Positions 33,291 through 42,698 of a DNA stretch of 64,000 nucleotides are shown here, piece after piece (position 1 is the first letter of the stretch; each line of letters begins with the position of its first letter). The notes beneath the pieces were generated by a model. The model worked only from the letters and a program-made list of their open reading frames with translations, searched no databases and was not told the origin of the DNA. The DNA comes from Desulfovibrio psychrotolerans (GTDB lineage Bacteria > Desulfobacterota > Desulfovibrionia > Desulfovibrionales > Desulfovibrionaceae), in the NCBI RefSeq assembly GCF_013340305.1, contig NZ_BLVP01000035.1, forward strand, positions 62,001 through 126,000, written 5' to 3'. The position numbers were made by a program, and so were the translations under genes.

Positions 33291-34043
33291 TTACTTCGCT
33301 TTGCCACCCCGTGTCAAGTCCAGCTGCCAGCGCGTCAGGGCGTTAAAAACATTCTGGCGCAGCCCCTTGTTACGTGCGGCTAGTGCCCAGAAGTCGTCCA
33401 TGACCTCCTTGCGGCGCGAATCGGAGGCAGAAGGGCACGGGTTGCTCCACAGCGGCAATTCCCACTGGCGCACACACTTGGCAATGATCGATTTCTCCAC
33501 CAGCATGAGCGGGCGTATGACCATCAGCCTGCCGCCGAAGAACGATTCCTTCATGGACATGCCGCGCACACTGCCGCCCTCGTACAGATTCATAAAAAAG
33601 GTGCCCACAAGGTCATCCGTGTTATGCCCAAAGGCAAGATGCGTCAGGTTGTAGTCCCGGCACAGCTCAAACAGCCGGGTCCGCCGCAGCATGGCACAAA
33701 AAAAACACGGGGAGTTGTTCCTGTTTTCCGGCGAATGCCCGCGCGGTCCGTGGTCGGTGACCTCCACATGATAGGCAATACCCCGCTCCTGCAGCCACGG
33801 AATGAGCGGGGCGTGGCTTTCGGGTTCAAACCCCGGGTTCAGGTGCAGTGCCATCATTTCAAAACTGAACGGGATAATCCTGCGCCTGTGCAGCAGGGTC
33901 TGCATGAGCACCCAGCTGTCCATGCCGCCGGACATGGCAATCCCCACCCGCGCCCCCGGATGGAGCATTCCGGTGGTCTGCATAAGTTTTCCTGCGCTGC
34001 TCACGCAGTGTTTCTGGGCGTAACTGAGCTTTTCGCGTGCCAT
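33291..34043 (-). CDS. TtcA/TtuA-like tRNA sulfur-transfer ATPase
   Basis: A 250-residue PP-loop ATPase. The ATP motif SGGMDSW is near residue 41, a CxxC pair occurs in SPCFFCAMLRR, and HLAFGHNTDDLVGTFFMNL and IRPLMLVEKSII are TtcA-family landmarks. The third cluster-ligand region reads NPCPSAS with a single cysteine. Relatives thiolate tRNA (2-thiocytidine or 2-thiouridine) using a 4Fe-4S cluster. ATG 34043 is preceded by GGAAG. The exact modified base is uncertain. Confidence 0.82.
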   Translation of the reverse strand: MAREKLSYAQKHCVSSAGKLMQTTGMLHPGARVGIAMSGGMDSWVLMQTLLHRRRIIPFSFEMMALHLNPGFEPESHAPLIPWLQERGIAYHVEVTDHGPRGHSPENRNNSPCFFCAMLRRTRLFELCRDYNLTHLAFGHNTDDLVGTFFMNLYEGGSVRGMSMKESFFGGRLMVIRPLMLVEKSIIAKCVRQWELPLWSNPCPSASDSRRKEVMDDFWALAARNKGLRQNVFNALTRWQLDLTRGGKAK

Positions 34044-34141
34044 GTTCTTCCGTTCCTGACCTTGTAATATAGCGGTGAGGGGCTTCGTACCCCGCATCGG
34101 GGCGGTACGCAACCACTCACCCGGCGGCCTTTCCTGCGCGG

Positions 34142-34170
34142 TTGACACATATACGCCCGCGGAGTATGCT
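34142..34170 (+). promoter_or_regulatory. Sigma-70 promoter upstream of the DUF4340 gene
   Basis: A perfect TTGACA (34142-34147), a 17-base spacer and TATGCT (34165-34170). Transcription would begin near 34177, about 150 bases before ATG 34330. The leader has no reading frame of note. Confidence 0.75.
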
Positions 34171-34329
34171 GCGCAGCTTGGCATTATTGCGTCCCCGAAG
34201 TTACAAACTACTTCTCATCTCCCCCGCGCGACTCTTTCCGGGGCAGTAACCCGGGGAACGGGCTGATAACACTTTCTCCGCCGATTGGCGCATACGAAAG
34301 GCCGCCGGGAGCCTTTTCAGCAACGATTG

Positions 34330-35658
34330 ATGAAACGACACATCATCGCTTTTCTGGTTCTGTTCGTGCTTGCCAGCGCGGCGGGGCTGGGGCTGCATAT
34401 ATGGACGCAGAGAGGCATGATTCTGCTGGGCGACCCTTCATGGCCGGGGCTTCGTCTTGCCTCCCTGTCGCGCATAGACGTCAAGTCTGCAGCGGGAACA
34501 TACATCTTTGCCCCGGAGAAAGGCGTGTGGTACGTGCGCGCTGCGGACGGGCGGCCCATACTGGCCGATGCCGCCAAAATGCAGACCCTGCTGGATACCA
34601 TAGCCAGAAGGCCGCCGCTGGACCACGTGTCCCGGTATACGCGCCGCGAAAAAAGCCAGTATGGTCTGGACAACGATGACACCAGCATTACCCTACTGGG
34701 CAACGAAATCTGGGGCATCGTTCTCGGCGCGGACGGCCCGCGACCGGGAACAGTATACGCCAGAAGCTCCCTGCAGGGCGATCAGGTGCACCTGCTGGAC
34801 GCATCGTACCGCGAACTTATCGTGCGCCCGGTGGAATATTATTATGACCTGCGTCTGGTGGGGGCCGATTCGCCGGATGCCGTCACCAGAGTAAGTGCAG
34901 AAGGCCCCGGAACAGGCGTGTGGGATGTGGTGCGCGGCAAGAATGAAGGCTTTTCGTTCGCCGCCCCGGAAAAACACCGTCCCCACGCGGTCGCACAGCC
35001 CAAGCTGGAAATGTACCTGCACACGCTGGTCAACGCGCGCGGGCGCGCACTGGCGGATAACGCAACGGAAACGCCGCCCCACCCGCAGCTCAGGCTGTCC
35101 GTGTGGACCAGGCGCTCCGACACACCGGAAACGGTGGATATTTTTCACGACGGCAATGGCGGCAAAACGTTCATTGCGCGGCTTTCAAGGCAGAACGCTC
35201 CGGTTCTCATAGACGGCGAGCTGGCACAAAAACTCGCTGTCACGGCCTATTCCCTGCGGGCGCGCCCCGTGCTGGGAGCCGACCCGGGGCAGGCAGATGA
35301 GCAGATTTTCACCGTCCTTACGGGCGGTGGCACGCGCATCCACACGGCGGTGCGCGATCACAACGGCTGGCGGGACCGGGATTCCGGCAAAGAGCTCACA
35401 GGACTGGACGTCATCCTGTGGCGGCTCGGGGCCATCCAGTTTGTGGACACACCGCAGGCAAAGGCTCCGGAAGGGGCACAGCACGTGCTCACATGGACAC
35501 TGCGCGCCGCTGCCACCGGGCTCATAGCCACTGTGGAATTTCATACAGACCCCGCCGTATCCGGCCGTTGCTGGCTGCACGTGCAGGGCGAAGAATACTG
35601 GTTTCCGGTGGAAAGACTGCTCCTCAACGACTTGCTGAGCAGGCTGCCCGCCCGGTAA
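34330..35658 (+). CDS. DUF4340-domain protein, membrane-anchored
   Basis: A 442-residue protein with one N-terminal membrane segment (residues 4-22) and a large extracytoplasmic part. LSRIDVKSAAGTYIFAPEKGVWYVRAADG is the typical DUF4340 opening; relatives stand next to gliding or ABC-type transport genes, but here it is alone. ATG 34330 gives the shortest N-terminus before the membrane helix; 34285 would add 15 residues. A strong sigma-70 promoter lies upstream. The function is unknown. Confidence 0.7.
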   Translation: MKRHIIAFLVLFVLASAAGLGLHIWTQRGMILLGDPSWPGLRLASLSRIDVKSAAGTYIFAPEKGVWYVRAADGRPILADAAKMQTLLDTIARRPPLDHVSRYTRREKSQYGLDNDDTSITLLGNEIWGIVLGADGPRPGTVYARSSLQGDQVHLLDASYRELIVRPVEYYYDLRLVGADSPDAVTRVSAEGPGTGVWDVVRGKNEGFSFAAPEKHRPHAVAQPKLEMYLHTLVNARGRALADNATETPPHPQLRLSVWTRRSDTPETVDIFHDGNGGKTFIARLSRQNAPVLIDGELAQKLAVTAYSLRARPVLGADPGQADEQIFTVLTGGGTRIHTAVRDHNGWRDRDSGKELTGLDVILWRLGAIQFVDTPQAKAPEGAQHVLTWTLRAAATGLIATVEFHTDPAVSGRCWLHVQGEEYWFPVERLLLNDLLSRLPAR

Positions 35659-35789
35659 CCACCCGGCAAACGCCCGGCAAATGACGGTCGAATTTTCTCA
35701 GGACGTTCAAAGCGGGTATGCTGCACGCGCAAACAAGCCTGCCCCGGCTTCAAGCCCACAGACAAAAGGCTACGCAGGGGAAAGGACTG

Positions 35790-35818
35790 TTCGCACAGCA
35801 GGCAGGGTACCGTATACA
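35790..35818 (+). promoter_or_regulatory. Sigma-70-like promoter for rpoZ-dnaJ-moaC
   Basis: TTCGCA (35790-35795) and TATACA (35813-35818) with a 17-base spacer. Transcription would begin near 35825, giving a ~96-base leader before rpoZ. Both boxes match four of six consensus bases. Confidence 0.5.
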
Positions 35819-35920
35819 TCGGACTGAAAAGGCTGTTAACGGCTCAAAAAGCCTGATACGCCCAAACCACAAGGAAACAGCAGGGGAATCCCTGTTCATT
35901 TCAATACAAGGAGTCAACAC

Positions 35921-36151
35921 ATGGCCCGCATCACAGTAGAAGATTGTCAGAAACGCGTAGACAACCGTTTCCTGCTGGTTCAGATGGCAATCAAGCGCGT
36001 CCACCAGTTTCGCGACGGCTACAAGCCGCTTGTAGACAGCAAGAACAAGGAAGTGGTTACCGCCCTGCGCGAAATCGCTGCCGGCAAGGTGCTGCCCGAC
36101 AACCCCGCATGGTACACCCCCGCCCCCGAAGAAACCAAGACTGCCGAGTAA
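35921..36151 (+). CDS. rpoZ: RNA polymerase omega subunit
   Basis: A 76-residue protein, the small subunit that helps assemble RNA polymerase. [20 protein letters not shown] and the next AIKRV are the family signature. It has a short C-terminal tail instead of the longer acidic one of enterobacteria. AAGGAG precedes the ATG, and dnaJ follows after 9 bases. Confidence 0.95.
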   Translation: MARITVEDCQKRVDNRFLLVQMAIKRVHQFRDGYKPLVDSKNKEVVTALREIAAGKVLPDNPAWYTPAPEETKTAE

Positions 36152-36160
36152 TGCCGAGCC

Positions 36161-37288
36161 ATGAGCCAGCGTGACTACTACGAAGTCCTCGGCGTAAGCC
36201 GGGACGCCTCGCAAGACGAGATCAAGAAAGCCTACCGCAAGAAGGCCATGGAGTTCCATCCGGACAGAAATCCGGATAACCCGGATGCCGAAGCCCGGTT
36301 CAAGGAAGCGGCAGAGGCATACGATGTCCTGCGCGACGACGACAAACGCGCCCGTTATGACCGCTTCGGCCATGCGGGTGTGAACGGAAACGGCTTCGGC
36401 GGTGGCGGCGGCTTCCACAGTGCGGAAGACATTTTCAGCCAGTTCGGCGACATTTTCGGCGACCTGTTCGGCTTTTCCATGGGCGGCGCGTCCAGAGGGC
36501 CGCGCGCGCAGTCAGGCGCGGACCTGCGCTACAACCTGTCCATCAGTTTTCGGCAGGCGGCAAAGGGAGACGAGGTCACCCTCAAAATCCCCAAAAAGGT
36601 CACCTGCCCGGAATGCGAAGGCTCCGGTGCCGCCCCCGGCACCAAGCCGGAAACCTGTTCCCGCTGCGCAGGCAGAGGGCAGGTGCGCCAGAGTCAGGGC
36701 CCCTTCTCCATCTCCATGCCCTGCCACGCGTGCAACGGAACGGGACAGTTCATTTCCTCTCCCTGCCCCCGCTGCCGTGGCGCAGGCATCGTGCAGGAGA
36801 TAAAGGAACTTGCCGTGCGCATCCCCGCCGGAGTGGACTCCGGCAACCGCCTGCGCCTGCGCGGCGAGGGCGAACCCGGCATCCACGGCGGCCCTCCCGG
36901 CGACCTGTATGTGGTCATCACCGTAGAGCAGGACAAGACCTTCCGCCGCCACGGGCAGGATCTCATCGTCACGCGGGAAATCAGCTTCGTGCAGGCCGCG
37001 CTGGGCGACAGGATAGAGGTGCCCACGCTGGACGACCCCATCACCGTGGAAATCCCCAAGGGAACCCAGAACGGCGAAATCTTCCGCATGCACGATTATG
37101 GCCTCCCCTCGCTGGGATACGGGGCCAACGGCGACCTGCTGGTAGAAATCGTGGTTAAAACGCCCACCAAACTGAGCAAGCGGCAGGAAGAACTGTTGCG
37201 CGAATTCGCTCAGCTGGAGGACGACAAGCCCATGACAAAGGCCAAAAACCTGTTCAAAAAGGTCGGCAAGGCCATGGGAGTGGACTAA
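36161..37288 (+). CDS. dnaJ: Chaperone DnaJ
   Basis: A 375-residue type I J-protein that stimulates DnaK. The J domain (1-70) has HPD in [12 protein letters not shown], a Gly/Phe-rich linker follows (about 75-125), and four CxxCxGxG zinc motifs are intact: [24 protein letters not shown] and CPRCRGAG. No dnaK or grpE lies beside it. moaC begins 3 bases after its stop. Confidence 0.96.
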   Translation: MSQRDYYEVLGVSRDASQDEIKKAYRKKAMEFHPDRNPDNPDAEARFKEAAEAYDVLRDDDKRARYDRFGHAGVNGNGFGGGGGFHSAEDIFSQFGDIFGDLFGFSMGGASRGPRAQSGADLRYNLSISFRQAAKGDEVTLKIPKKVTCPECEGSGAAPGTKPETCSRCAGRGQVRQSQGPFSISMPCHACNGTGQFISSPCPRCRGAGIVQEIKELAVRIPAGVDSGNRLRLRGEGEPGIHGGPPGDLYVVITVEQDKTFRRHGQDLIVTREISFVQAALGDRIEVPTLDDPITVEIPKGTQNGEIFRMHDYGLPSLGYGANGDLLVEIVVKTPTKLSKRQEELLREFAQLEDDKPMTKAKNLFKKVGKAMGVD

Positions 37289-37291
37289 TCC

Positions 37292-37789
37292 ATGAACGGC
37301 AACGACTTTTCGCACATGCACGATGATGGCTCCATCACCATGGTGGATGTAGGCGGCAAGGCAGATTCGCGCCGCGTGGCCATAGTGCGCACCGTGGTGG
37401 AGGTTTCGCCCGCCACGCTGGACCTGCTTAAGCGGCAGGCACTGCCCAAAGGCGATGTGCTCACCACCGCCAAGGTGGCGGGCATCATGGCCGCCAAACG
37501 CACGTCCGAGCTTATCCCCCTGTGCCACCCGCTGTTCCTCAGCTATGCGGACGTCCGCTTCACCGTGGCAGACCCGGACGACACCTGCCCCGCAGGCCGC
37601 ATACTCATAGAGGCGGAAGCGCGCACCACGGGCCAGACCGGTGTGGAGATGGAAGCCCTTGTGGCCGCCCAGACCGCCGCCATGACCATCTACGACATGT
37701 GCAAGGCCGTTCAGAAAGATATTGTCATCCGCGACTGCCGTCTCGTCTACAAGGCAGGCGGCAAGAGCGGAGAGTTTCGCGCAGAATAG
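37292..37789 (+). CDS. moaC: Cyclic pyranopterin monophosphate synthase MoaC
   Basis: A 165-residue enzyme of molybdenum cofactor synthesis, converting the MoaA product to cyclic pyranopterin monophosphate. LIPLCHPL and [20 protein letters not shown] are diagnostic, and [19 protein letters not shown] follows. It is linked to dnaJ and rpoZ in one transcription unit ending in the terminator at 37821. Confidence 0.95.
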   Translation: MNGNDFSHMHDDGSITMVDVGGKADSRRVAIVRTVVEVSPATLDLLKRQALPKGDVLTTAKVAGIMAAKRTSELIPLCHPLFLSYADVRFTVADPDDTCPAGRILIEAEARTTGQTGVEMEALVAAQTAAMTIYDMCKAVQKDIVIRDCRLVYKAGGKSGEFRAE

Positions 37790-37820
37790 CCTCCCGAAAC
37801 CGGACAACGGACAAAGTGCT

Positions 37821-37858
37821 GAAGGCCCGCCCCGCAATGGGACGGGCCTTCGGTTTTT
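37821..37858 (+). terminator. Intrinsic terminator after moaC
   Basis: GAAGGCCCG (37821-37829) pairs with CGGGCCTTC (37843-37851), with further CCC/GGG pairing inside, followed by GGTTTTT. It ends the rpoZ-dnaJ-moaC unit. The ~210 bases after it, up to the hflX end, show nothing beyond short CCAGTTC-type repeats. Confidence 0.88.
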
Positions 37859-38069
37859 CATTCTTTGCTGACCCGGCTCAAGTCCAGTTCAGACGTATTC
37901 AGGCGCATTGGACAAGCCCGGGCCATTCCGTCGCCAGTCCGGTGCTCGTCGGGTGCCGGTCCGGTGCAATTCCGTCCAGTTCTGGCGGCGCTTTAAATGC
38001 GGGCCAGTTCAGGGAACATCAGAACCCGGCGGCAATGCAGCAGAAAACCGTTGCCCACCGGACGGGCAG

Positions 38070-39785
38070 CTACGCAACCACCATGCCCCGTTCCCAGTCA
38101 ATGCGGCTGATGATGGCGGCAGAAAGCCCGTCCAGCCCTTCTCCCGTGCGGGCGCAGATGCATATGGCCTGCGGGTGCGCCTGCCGCAGCGCGAACCGCG
38201 CCTCATCGTCCAGCATATCCCACTTGTTCAGCACCAGCACAGAGGGAATCTCGTGCAGCTGCATGTCCGTGAGAATGGACTCCACGGCCTGAATCTGCCG
38301 CTCCACCTCCGGGTGCCCGGCATCCGCCACGTGGATAAGCAGGTCCGCCGCCTCCAGCTCCTCAAGGGTGGCTTCAAACGCCTCCTTGAGCTCCTTGGGC
38401 AGGTTGCGGATGAAGCCCACCGTGTCCGTGAGAATAAGTTCCCGCTCCTGCGGAAAACGCAGCCGTCGGGTGGTGGGGTCCAGCGTGGCAAAAAGTTTGT
38501 TTTCCGCCAGCACGTCCGAATGGGTCAGCGTGTTCAGCGTGGTGGACTTGCCCGCATTGGTATACCCCACCAATGCCGCCACAGGTACACGCGCCTTTGC
38601 CCTGCGGTCGCGCGCATAACCGCGCTGCCTGCGCAGCGTTTCCAGTTCGCCCTTAATGCGGCTTATACGGTCACGTATCTTGCGCCGGTCCGTCTCCAGC
38701 TTGGTCTCACCGGGACCGCGCCCCCCTATGCCGCCCATAAGCCTGTCCATGGCCCTGTTCTTACCCACCAGACGGGGCATGGTATACTGCAACTGCGCCA
38801 TTTCCACCTGGAGCTTGCCCGCCCGCGAGGTGGCGTGCTGGGCAAAGATATCCAGAATAAGCTGGGTACGGTCCAGCACCTTGCGCTCCGTGGCATCGGT
38901 AAGGTTACGCAACTGCGCGGGAGCAAGCTCACCGTCAAAGACCACCATCCCCGCGTTACCCTGCAGGCACAGCACTTCCAGCTCTGCCAGCTTGCCCTTG
39001 CCGAGTATGAGCTTGTGGTTCACCTGCGGCACGCGCTGCACTATGCGCCCCACCACGGCAATACCCGCCGTGCGCGCCAGCTCCTGTAACTCGTCCAGAT
39101 ACAGCTCCTGCAGGCTGCGCGGCTGCGTGCCCACGCTCACCAGCACTGCCCGCTCGCCGTCGCCGTCCGCCACCCGTGCGTCGGAAAGGGCGCGCGCCAT
39201 TTCATCTTCCAGCGCCTCGGTCAGTGCGTTGAAGTCTGCATCCACCCGGTCCCACGGCACAGCGGGAAAAACCCGGTACCCCTTGTTTTCGCCCTCTTCT
39301 CCATCCGCAGCACGTCCGCCCTGTTCCGCTTCCTGCTCTCCCGCCCCTGCGCCACTTACCACAGAGGGCAGCAGATGCGCGTACTGAAAGCGTTCCGGCC
39401 CGCCGAACTCATCCACCGTGAGCACGCCCACCGAGTCCAGCCGCAGAAAAAGCATGTCCATCATGTCTTCCTGCGAAAGAAGCGTATCGGCAAGATGGGT
39501 ATGCACAAGGCGCAGCCCGCGCAGGCGCGCTGTTCCCTGCCGCGAGCGGGGAAGCTCCGGTATGTATATGGCCCCGGTGTCGCCCACGATGACCAGTTGC
39601 GCCCGCCCCTGCCTGTCTATGAGCAGCCCCACCTGCCGCGCAATGCTGCGCGAAAGGGCGGCAATCTCCCGTGCCTGCTCGGGCGTATAGCCGCCCTGCG
39701 CCGGATACCTGCGGGTATACAGGCGTTGCAGTGCCTTGATCTGACTGGGCTTAAGCCCTTGAATATTTCCGAGAACAGAGGCTAT
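38070..39785 (-). CDS. hflX: Ribosome-associated GTPase HflX, apparent ATA start
   Basis: A GTPase that splits stalled ribosomes. The G1 loop is GYTNAGKST, DTVGFI is G3 and NKWD is G4; the upstream HflX domain has LILGKGKLAELEV. Reading upstream of the first standard start (GTG, 39632) the frame stays open and encodes family-like sequence (GLKPSQIKALQRLYTRRYP, then TPEQAREIAAL), so the true start is further up. AGGAG (39792-39796) lies 6 bases before an in-frame ATA at 39783-39785, giving 571 residues. No ATG, GTG or TTG exists between. The start is either non-standard or a damaged ATG. Confidence 0.82.
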   Translation of the reverse strand: MASVLGNIQGLKPSQIKALQRLYTRRYPAQGGYTPEQAREIAALSRSIARQVGLLIDRQGRAQLVIVGDTGAIYIPELPRSRQGTARLRGLRLVHTHLADTLLSQEDMMDMLFLRLDSVGVLTVDEFGGPERFQYAHLLPSVVSGAGAGEQEAEQGGRAADGEEGENKGYRVFPAVPWDRVDADFNALTEALEDEMARALSDARVADGDGERAVLVSVGTQPRSLQELYLDELQELARTAGIAVVGRIVQRVPQVNHKLILGKGKLAELEVLCLQGNAGMVVFDGELAPAQLRNLTDATERKVLDRTQLILDIFAQHATSRAGKLQVEMAQLQYTMPRLVGKNRAMDRLMGGIGGRGPGETKLETDRRKIRDRISRIKGELETLRRQRGYARDRRAKARVPVAALVGYTNAGKSTTLNTLTHSDVLAENKLFATLDPTTRRLRFPQERELILTDTVGFIRNLPKELKEAFEATLEELEAADLLIHVADAGHPEVERQIQAVESILTDMQLHEIPSVLVLNKWDMLDDEARFALRQAHPQAICICARTGEGLDGLSAAIISRIDWERGMVVA

Positions 39786-39797
39786 GGCGTGCTCCTG

Positions 39798-39839
39798 AAA
39801 AAAAATCCCCGCGCCCCGGAATCCGGTAACAGCGCGGGG
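39798..39839 (-). terminator. Intrinsic terminator or attenuator abutting the hflX ribosome-binding site
   Basis: On the minus strand an 8-bp stem (CCCCGCGC at 39807-39814 with GCGCGGGG at 39832-39839) and an inner CCGGA/TCCGG pairing are followed by A and eight T (39798-39805). It lies just after the IMP cyclohydrolase stop. The T-run ends one base before the AGGAG of hflX, so hflX needs read-through or a promoter inside the hairpin. Confidence 0.85.
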
Positions 39840-39845
39840 ATTAGT

Positions 39846-40445
39846 CTACACGTTATGGGCGGAAAGGTACTCCGTAATCATGCCGTCATAGGCGGCGGTA
39901 CGGGCAAAGGTCTTGGCTGCCATGCGGCGGCGGAAATCCAGCCCCACACGCATGTCGCTGGCATCAAGCTCTGCCGTAGCTTCGGCGTAATCCGCCGGGT
40001 CCGGCAGCACGAGCATGCTGTGAAAGTTTTTGGCTGTCGCCCGCAGCATACAGGGTCCGCCGATGTCTATCTCCTCCACGGCAGCCTTAAGATCCAATCC
40101 CTTCCGGGCGGCTTCCGCAAAGTTGTACAGGTTCACCACAATGAGGTCAAAGGCAACAATGCCCAGTTCCTTGAGGGTGGCAAGGTGCTCCGGGTTGTCC
40201 TTGTCCGCCAGAATACCCCCGTGGATATGCGGATGCAGCGTCTTCACGCGTCCGCCGAGTATCTCCGGAAACCCCGTAACCTTGCTTACAGGCGTGACCT
40301 TCAACCCCGCCTCGGAAAGCATGCGCGCCGTGCCGCCGGTAGAAACCAGCTCCACGCCGCGCCCGTGCAGGAAGGTGGCAAACTCCACCAGTCCTGACTT
40401 GTCGGTAACGCTGAGCAGCGCCCGTTTGATGGGTAAAAGGTCCAT
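39846..40445 (-). CDS. purH: IMP cyclohydrolase (stand-alone N-terminal half of PurH)
   Basis: A 199-residue protein equal to the MGS-like IMP cyclohydrolase domain of PurH, which closes FAICAR to IMP in purine synthesis. KRALLSVTDKSGLVEFA, STGGTARML, GFPEILGGRVKTLHPHIHGG and DLIVVNLYNF are diagnostic. The AICAR formyltransferase domain that follows in ordinary PurH is missing, so that reaction must be encoded elsewhere, as is usual in this group. GGAGG precedes the ATG. Confidence 0.92.
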   Translation of the reverse strand: MDLLPIKRALLSVTDKSGLVEFATFLHGRGVELVSTGGTARMLSEAGLKVTPVSKVTGFPEILGGRVKTLHPHIHGGILADKDNPEHLATLKELGIVAFDLIVVNLYNFAEAARKGLDLKAAVEEIDIGGPCMLRATAKNFHSMLVLPDPADYAEATAELDASDMRVGLDFRRRMAAKTFARTAAYDGMITEYLSAHNV

Positions 40446-41037
40446 ACATCCTCCATGTACAGATTACTATGGCGTGTACGCCAATACGGCCTGTGCGGCT
40501 CATGCCGACCCTGTCCGAACCGCCTCCGGGACAGGTCCGAACCTCTCCTGCCAGAGTCCGGAAAGGGCGTGCGGCGGATACCATTTCCGCCCGCATTCCG
40601 CAGGTTTCCCGTGGCTTGCCAGAATACCGGGTCAATGGCAAGCTCCGCTCCCGTCCCCGTTTTGGCCTGCCGTCAGCAAAGCCCTTTTACGGTACCCGCT
40701 CCCAGTATAGACCAATCACAGAAAAAAGAATATACTTCCCGCGTTGATGATGAGTGCGGTACAGGCTGGCGCGAACACGGAACGATCAAGAAGCGATCAG
40801 GAAACGACGGCAACTCAAACTGACGCGCAGCTTCAGGGAGTTCCCGGCGTTCCGCCCTACCCGGCCAGCTTAAGATTTCTTAACAACAGCAACGCGCAAC
40901 GTGCCGCTTCCTGCGGCCTGATCAGGAAGATGACCGAAACCTGCCACACAAGAGACCTGCGTGTGCCCCGGCACGCTGCCCCCCCCCTCCGCATCAGCGG
41001 GCCACGCTTCATCCACCCCCTTCCTGCGCGGTAGCAG
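40446..41037. other. 592-base region without a gene
   Basis: No convincing reading frame. It contains several inverted repeats: TGGCGT/ACGCCA (40470-40483), CCTGTCC/GGACAGG (40510-40516 with 40529-40535), an AT-rich TTAAGA/TCTTAA (40870-40883) and CTTCCTG/CAGGAAG (40908-40914 with 40924-40930). It must hold promoters for the IMP cyclohydrolase gene (minus) and the ligase gene (plus), but no good -35/-10 pair was found. Confidence 0.5.
40470..40483 (-). promoter_or_regulatory. Palindrome upstream of the IMP cyclohydrolase gene
   Basis: TGGCGT-GT-ACGCCA is an inverted repeat 25 bases before the ATG at 40445. Its position suits an operator near the transcription start. Which regulator would bind is unknown. 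Confidence 0.35.
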
Positions 41038-42387
41038 ATGCCGAACATCTCCCTTTCCCGCGAAGCACTCGTCCGCCGGTACCACGCCATCCGGTCGCAC
41101 CCCGCCGCCTCCCGTGCGGGTGACTGGCTCATCGCGGCAGGGGTATGCACCTTTGCCCTGCTCATGCCGCTGGGTAACATGTTTGCAGAAATCGGCGGCG
41201 TGCTCTGCCTTGCCGGAGTCCTGTGGACCTACCTCTTCAATTTCCGGCAGAGCGCCCTGCACCGGTATCCCCTCTGGCCTCTGTACGCCCTGTTTCTGGC
41301 CTTTCTCGCCTTCAAGGTGGTGCACTCAATCCATCTGCAAACAAGCTGGTACGTCTTCAATTCAAACATCCACAAAGGTTTCGTGCTCTTCCTCGCGGGG
41401 CTGGAATTCGTCCGCACCCGCAAACGCCTCTACCTGTTCGCGCTGCTCCTTGCCGCAGCCTCGCTGGTGCAGGGGCTGGACGGCATCTATCAATTCATAA
41501 ACGGCACAGATTTCATCAAAAACGCCATGACTGAGGGCGGCCGCCTCACCGCAAGCATGGGCGGAGGACGCGTGGGCAACTACATGTCCATGGCCCTGCT
41601 TCCCTCACTGGTGCTGTGGGTTCTGCTGCCCGCCTCGCTGCCGCGCGCCGCAAGGCTGGGCATCACAACCGCCTTTCTCGCACCGGGCATATTCCTGTGG
41701 ATGTTCGCGCAGGCCCGGAGCGGCTGGGTGGGGCTGCTCATCGCCGTCCTCCTGCTGGCGCTCATGCTCAACACCATACGGTTGCGCCACCTTCTGCCCT
41801 TGGGTGCCATTGTGCTACTGATGGGCTTTTTCGGCCCGGAGCGGGTCCGTTTTGCCACTGCCCTGAACGACGTGCGCATCTCCGACATCTGGCCCGCCGC
41901 CATGAGCGTCTTTCACGAGCACTTCTGGCTGGGTGTAGGCAACGGGGCCTTCCGTCACGGCACCAACCTTCTGGGCATCGTCATGGAATGGAACGGAACC
42001 GTGGTGGTCTACCCGCACCCCCATAACATCTACGTGCAGCTTCTGGCGGAAACAGGCATCATCGGCTTCGGCCTCTTTGCGGCGTTCACCCTCAGCAACG
42101 GCGTGTGGAGCGGACTGCGCATACGGCAGGGGCTGCGCACGCCCGACCGCCCCTACTGGTTCGTCACCGCCCTGCTCTGGGCCTCCTACTTCGGGGGGTA
42201 CCTCGGTGCCGCCGTCAGCGCCCACAGCTTCTTCCGCACGTGGTGGCTGGGCACGGCCATGCTCATACTGGGGGCCATGGTCGGCGCATGCGCCTCGTTC
42301 AACCCCGATCCTGCGCAAACCTCGGCAGCCCCTTCAGCAGAACCGCACAACCCTGCTGAGCAGGCCCCCGCACCCCCCGTTCGATAA
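41038..42387 (+). CDS. O-antigen ligase-family membrane protein
   Basis: A 449-residue polytopic protein with about ten membrane helices. The large loop has the Wzy_C/WaaL pattern: FAQARSGWVGL on one side and YPHPHNIYVQLLAETGIIG with the conserved histidine on the other. WaaL-type enzymes attach O-antigen to lipid A core in the periplasm; a polymerase or protein O-glycosylating role is an alternative. It is distant from the polysaccharide cluster. The C-terminal tail is Pro/Ala-rich. No strong Shine-Dalgarno precedes ATG 41038. Confidence 0.82.
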   Translation: MPNISLSREALVRRYHAIRSHPAASRAGDWLIAAGVCTFALLMPLGNMFAEIGGVLCLAGVLWTYLFNFRQSALHRYPLWPLYALFLAFLAFKVVHSIHLQTSWYVFNSNIHKGFVLFLAGLEFVRTRKRLYLFALLLAAASLVQGLDGIYQFINGTDFIKNAMTEGGRLTASMGGGRVGNYMSMALLPSLVLWVLLPASLPRAARLGITTAFLAPGIFLWMFAQARSGWVGLLIAVLLLALMLNTIRLRHLLPLGAIVLLMGFFGPERVRFATALNDVRISDIWPAAMSVFHEHFWLGVGNGAFRHGTNLLGIVMEWNGTVVVYPHPHNIYVQLLAETGIIGFGLFAAFTLSNGVWSGLRIRQGLRTPDRPYWFVTALLWASYFGGYLGAAVSAHSFFRTWWLGTAMLILGAMVGACASFNPDPAQTSAAPSAEPHNPAEQAPAPPVR

Positions 42388-42671
42388 CCCCGCCTCCTGC
42401 GGCTCCGTGGCCCATGCGGCCTTTTGTCTGCTCTGCCTTGCAGGCACCGCCATATTCATGACACTGCCCCGCGCACCCCACCGCCCCGCGCAACGCGCCT
42501 GCCCCTGCATCTGCACCGGCACGGCGCATTTCCCGCCAGGCTTCTGATCATTCTTACGCCCCTACTTCCGGCTGACCGCCCGCAGCCTGCCCGCCGGGAA
42601 CCCATCAGGAACCCTCCGCGCCCCATTCCGACACCCCTCCTCATTTCCGAAAGCCCCATCTCCATCTTCTC
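42388..42671. other. Intergenic region before fliR
   Basis: Together with the promoter this makes a 311-base gap. It is C-rich, with only short frames, and no hairpin terminator for the ligase gene was found. Its right end carries the sigma-54-like promoter. Confidence 0.5.
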
Positions 42672-42687
42672 TGGCGCGCCCCTTGCA
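42672..42687 (+). promoter_or_regulatory. Sigma-54-type promoter directly before fliR
   Basis: TGGCGCGCCCCTTGCA has GG at 42673-42674 and GC at 42685-42686 with 10 bases between, and departs from consensus at one base. The start of transcription would be near 42698, at the fliR ATG (42699). No Shine-Dalgarno lies before that ATG. Confidence 0.65.
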
Positions 42688-42698
42688 ATCACTCCGGC

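Noticed and set aside
33820-33845. A GGGTTCAAACCCC sequence resembling a tRNA T-arm
   Set aside because: It lies within the ttcA-like coding sequence, and no acceptor, D or anticodon arms could be placed around it.
40446-40560. Leader of the IMP cyclohydrolase gene considered as a purine riboswitch
   Set aside because: The hairpins present do not show the conserved junction bases of the purine riboswitch, and the pairing is too simple.
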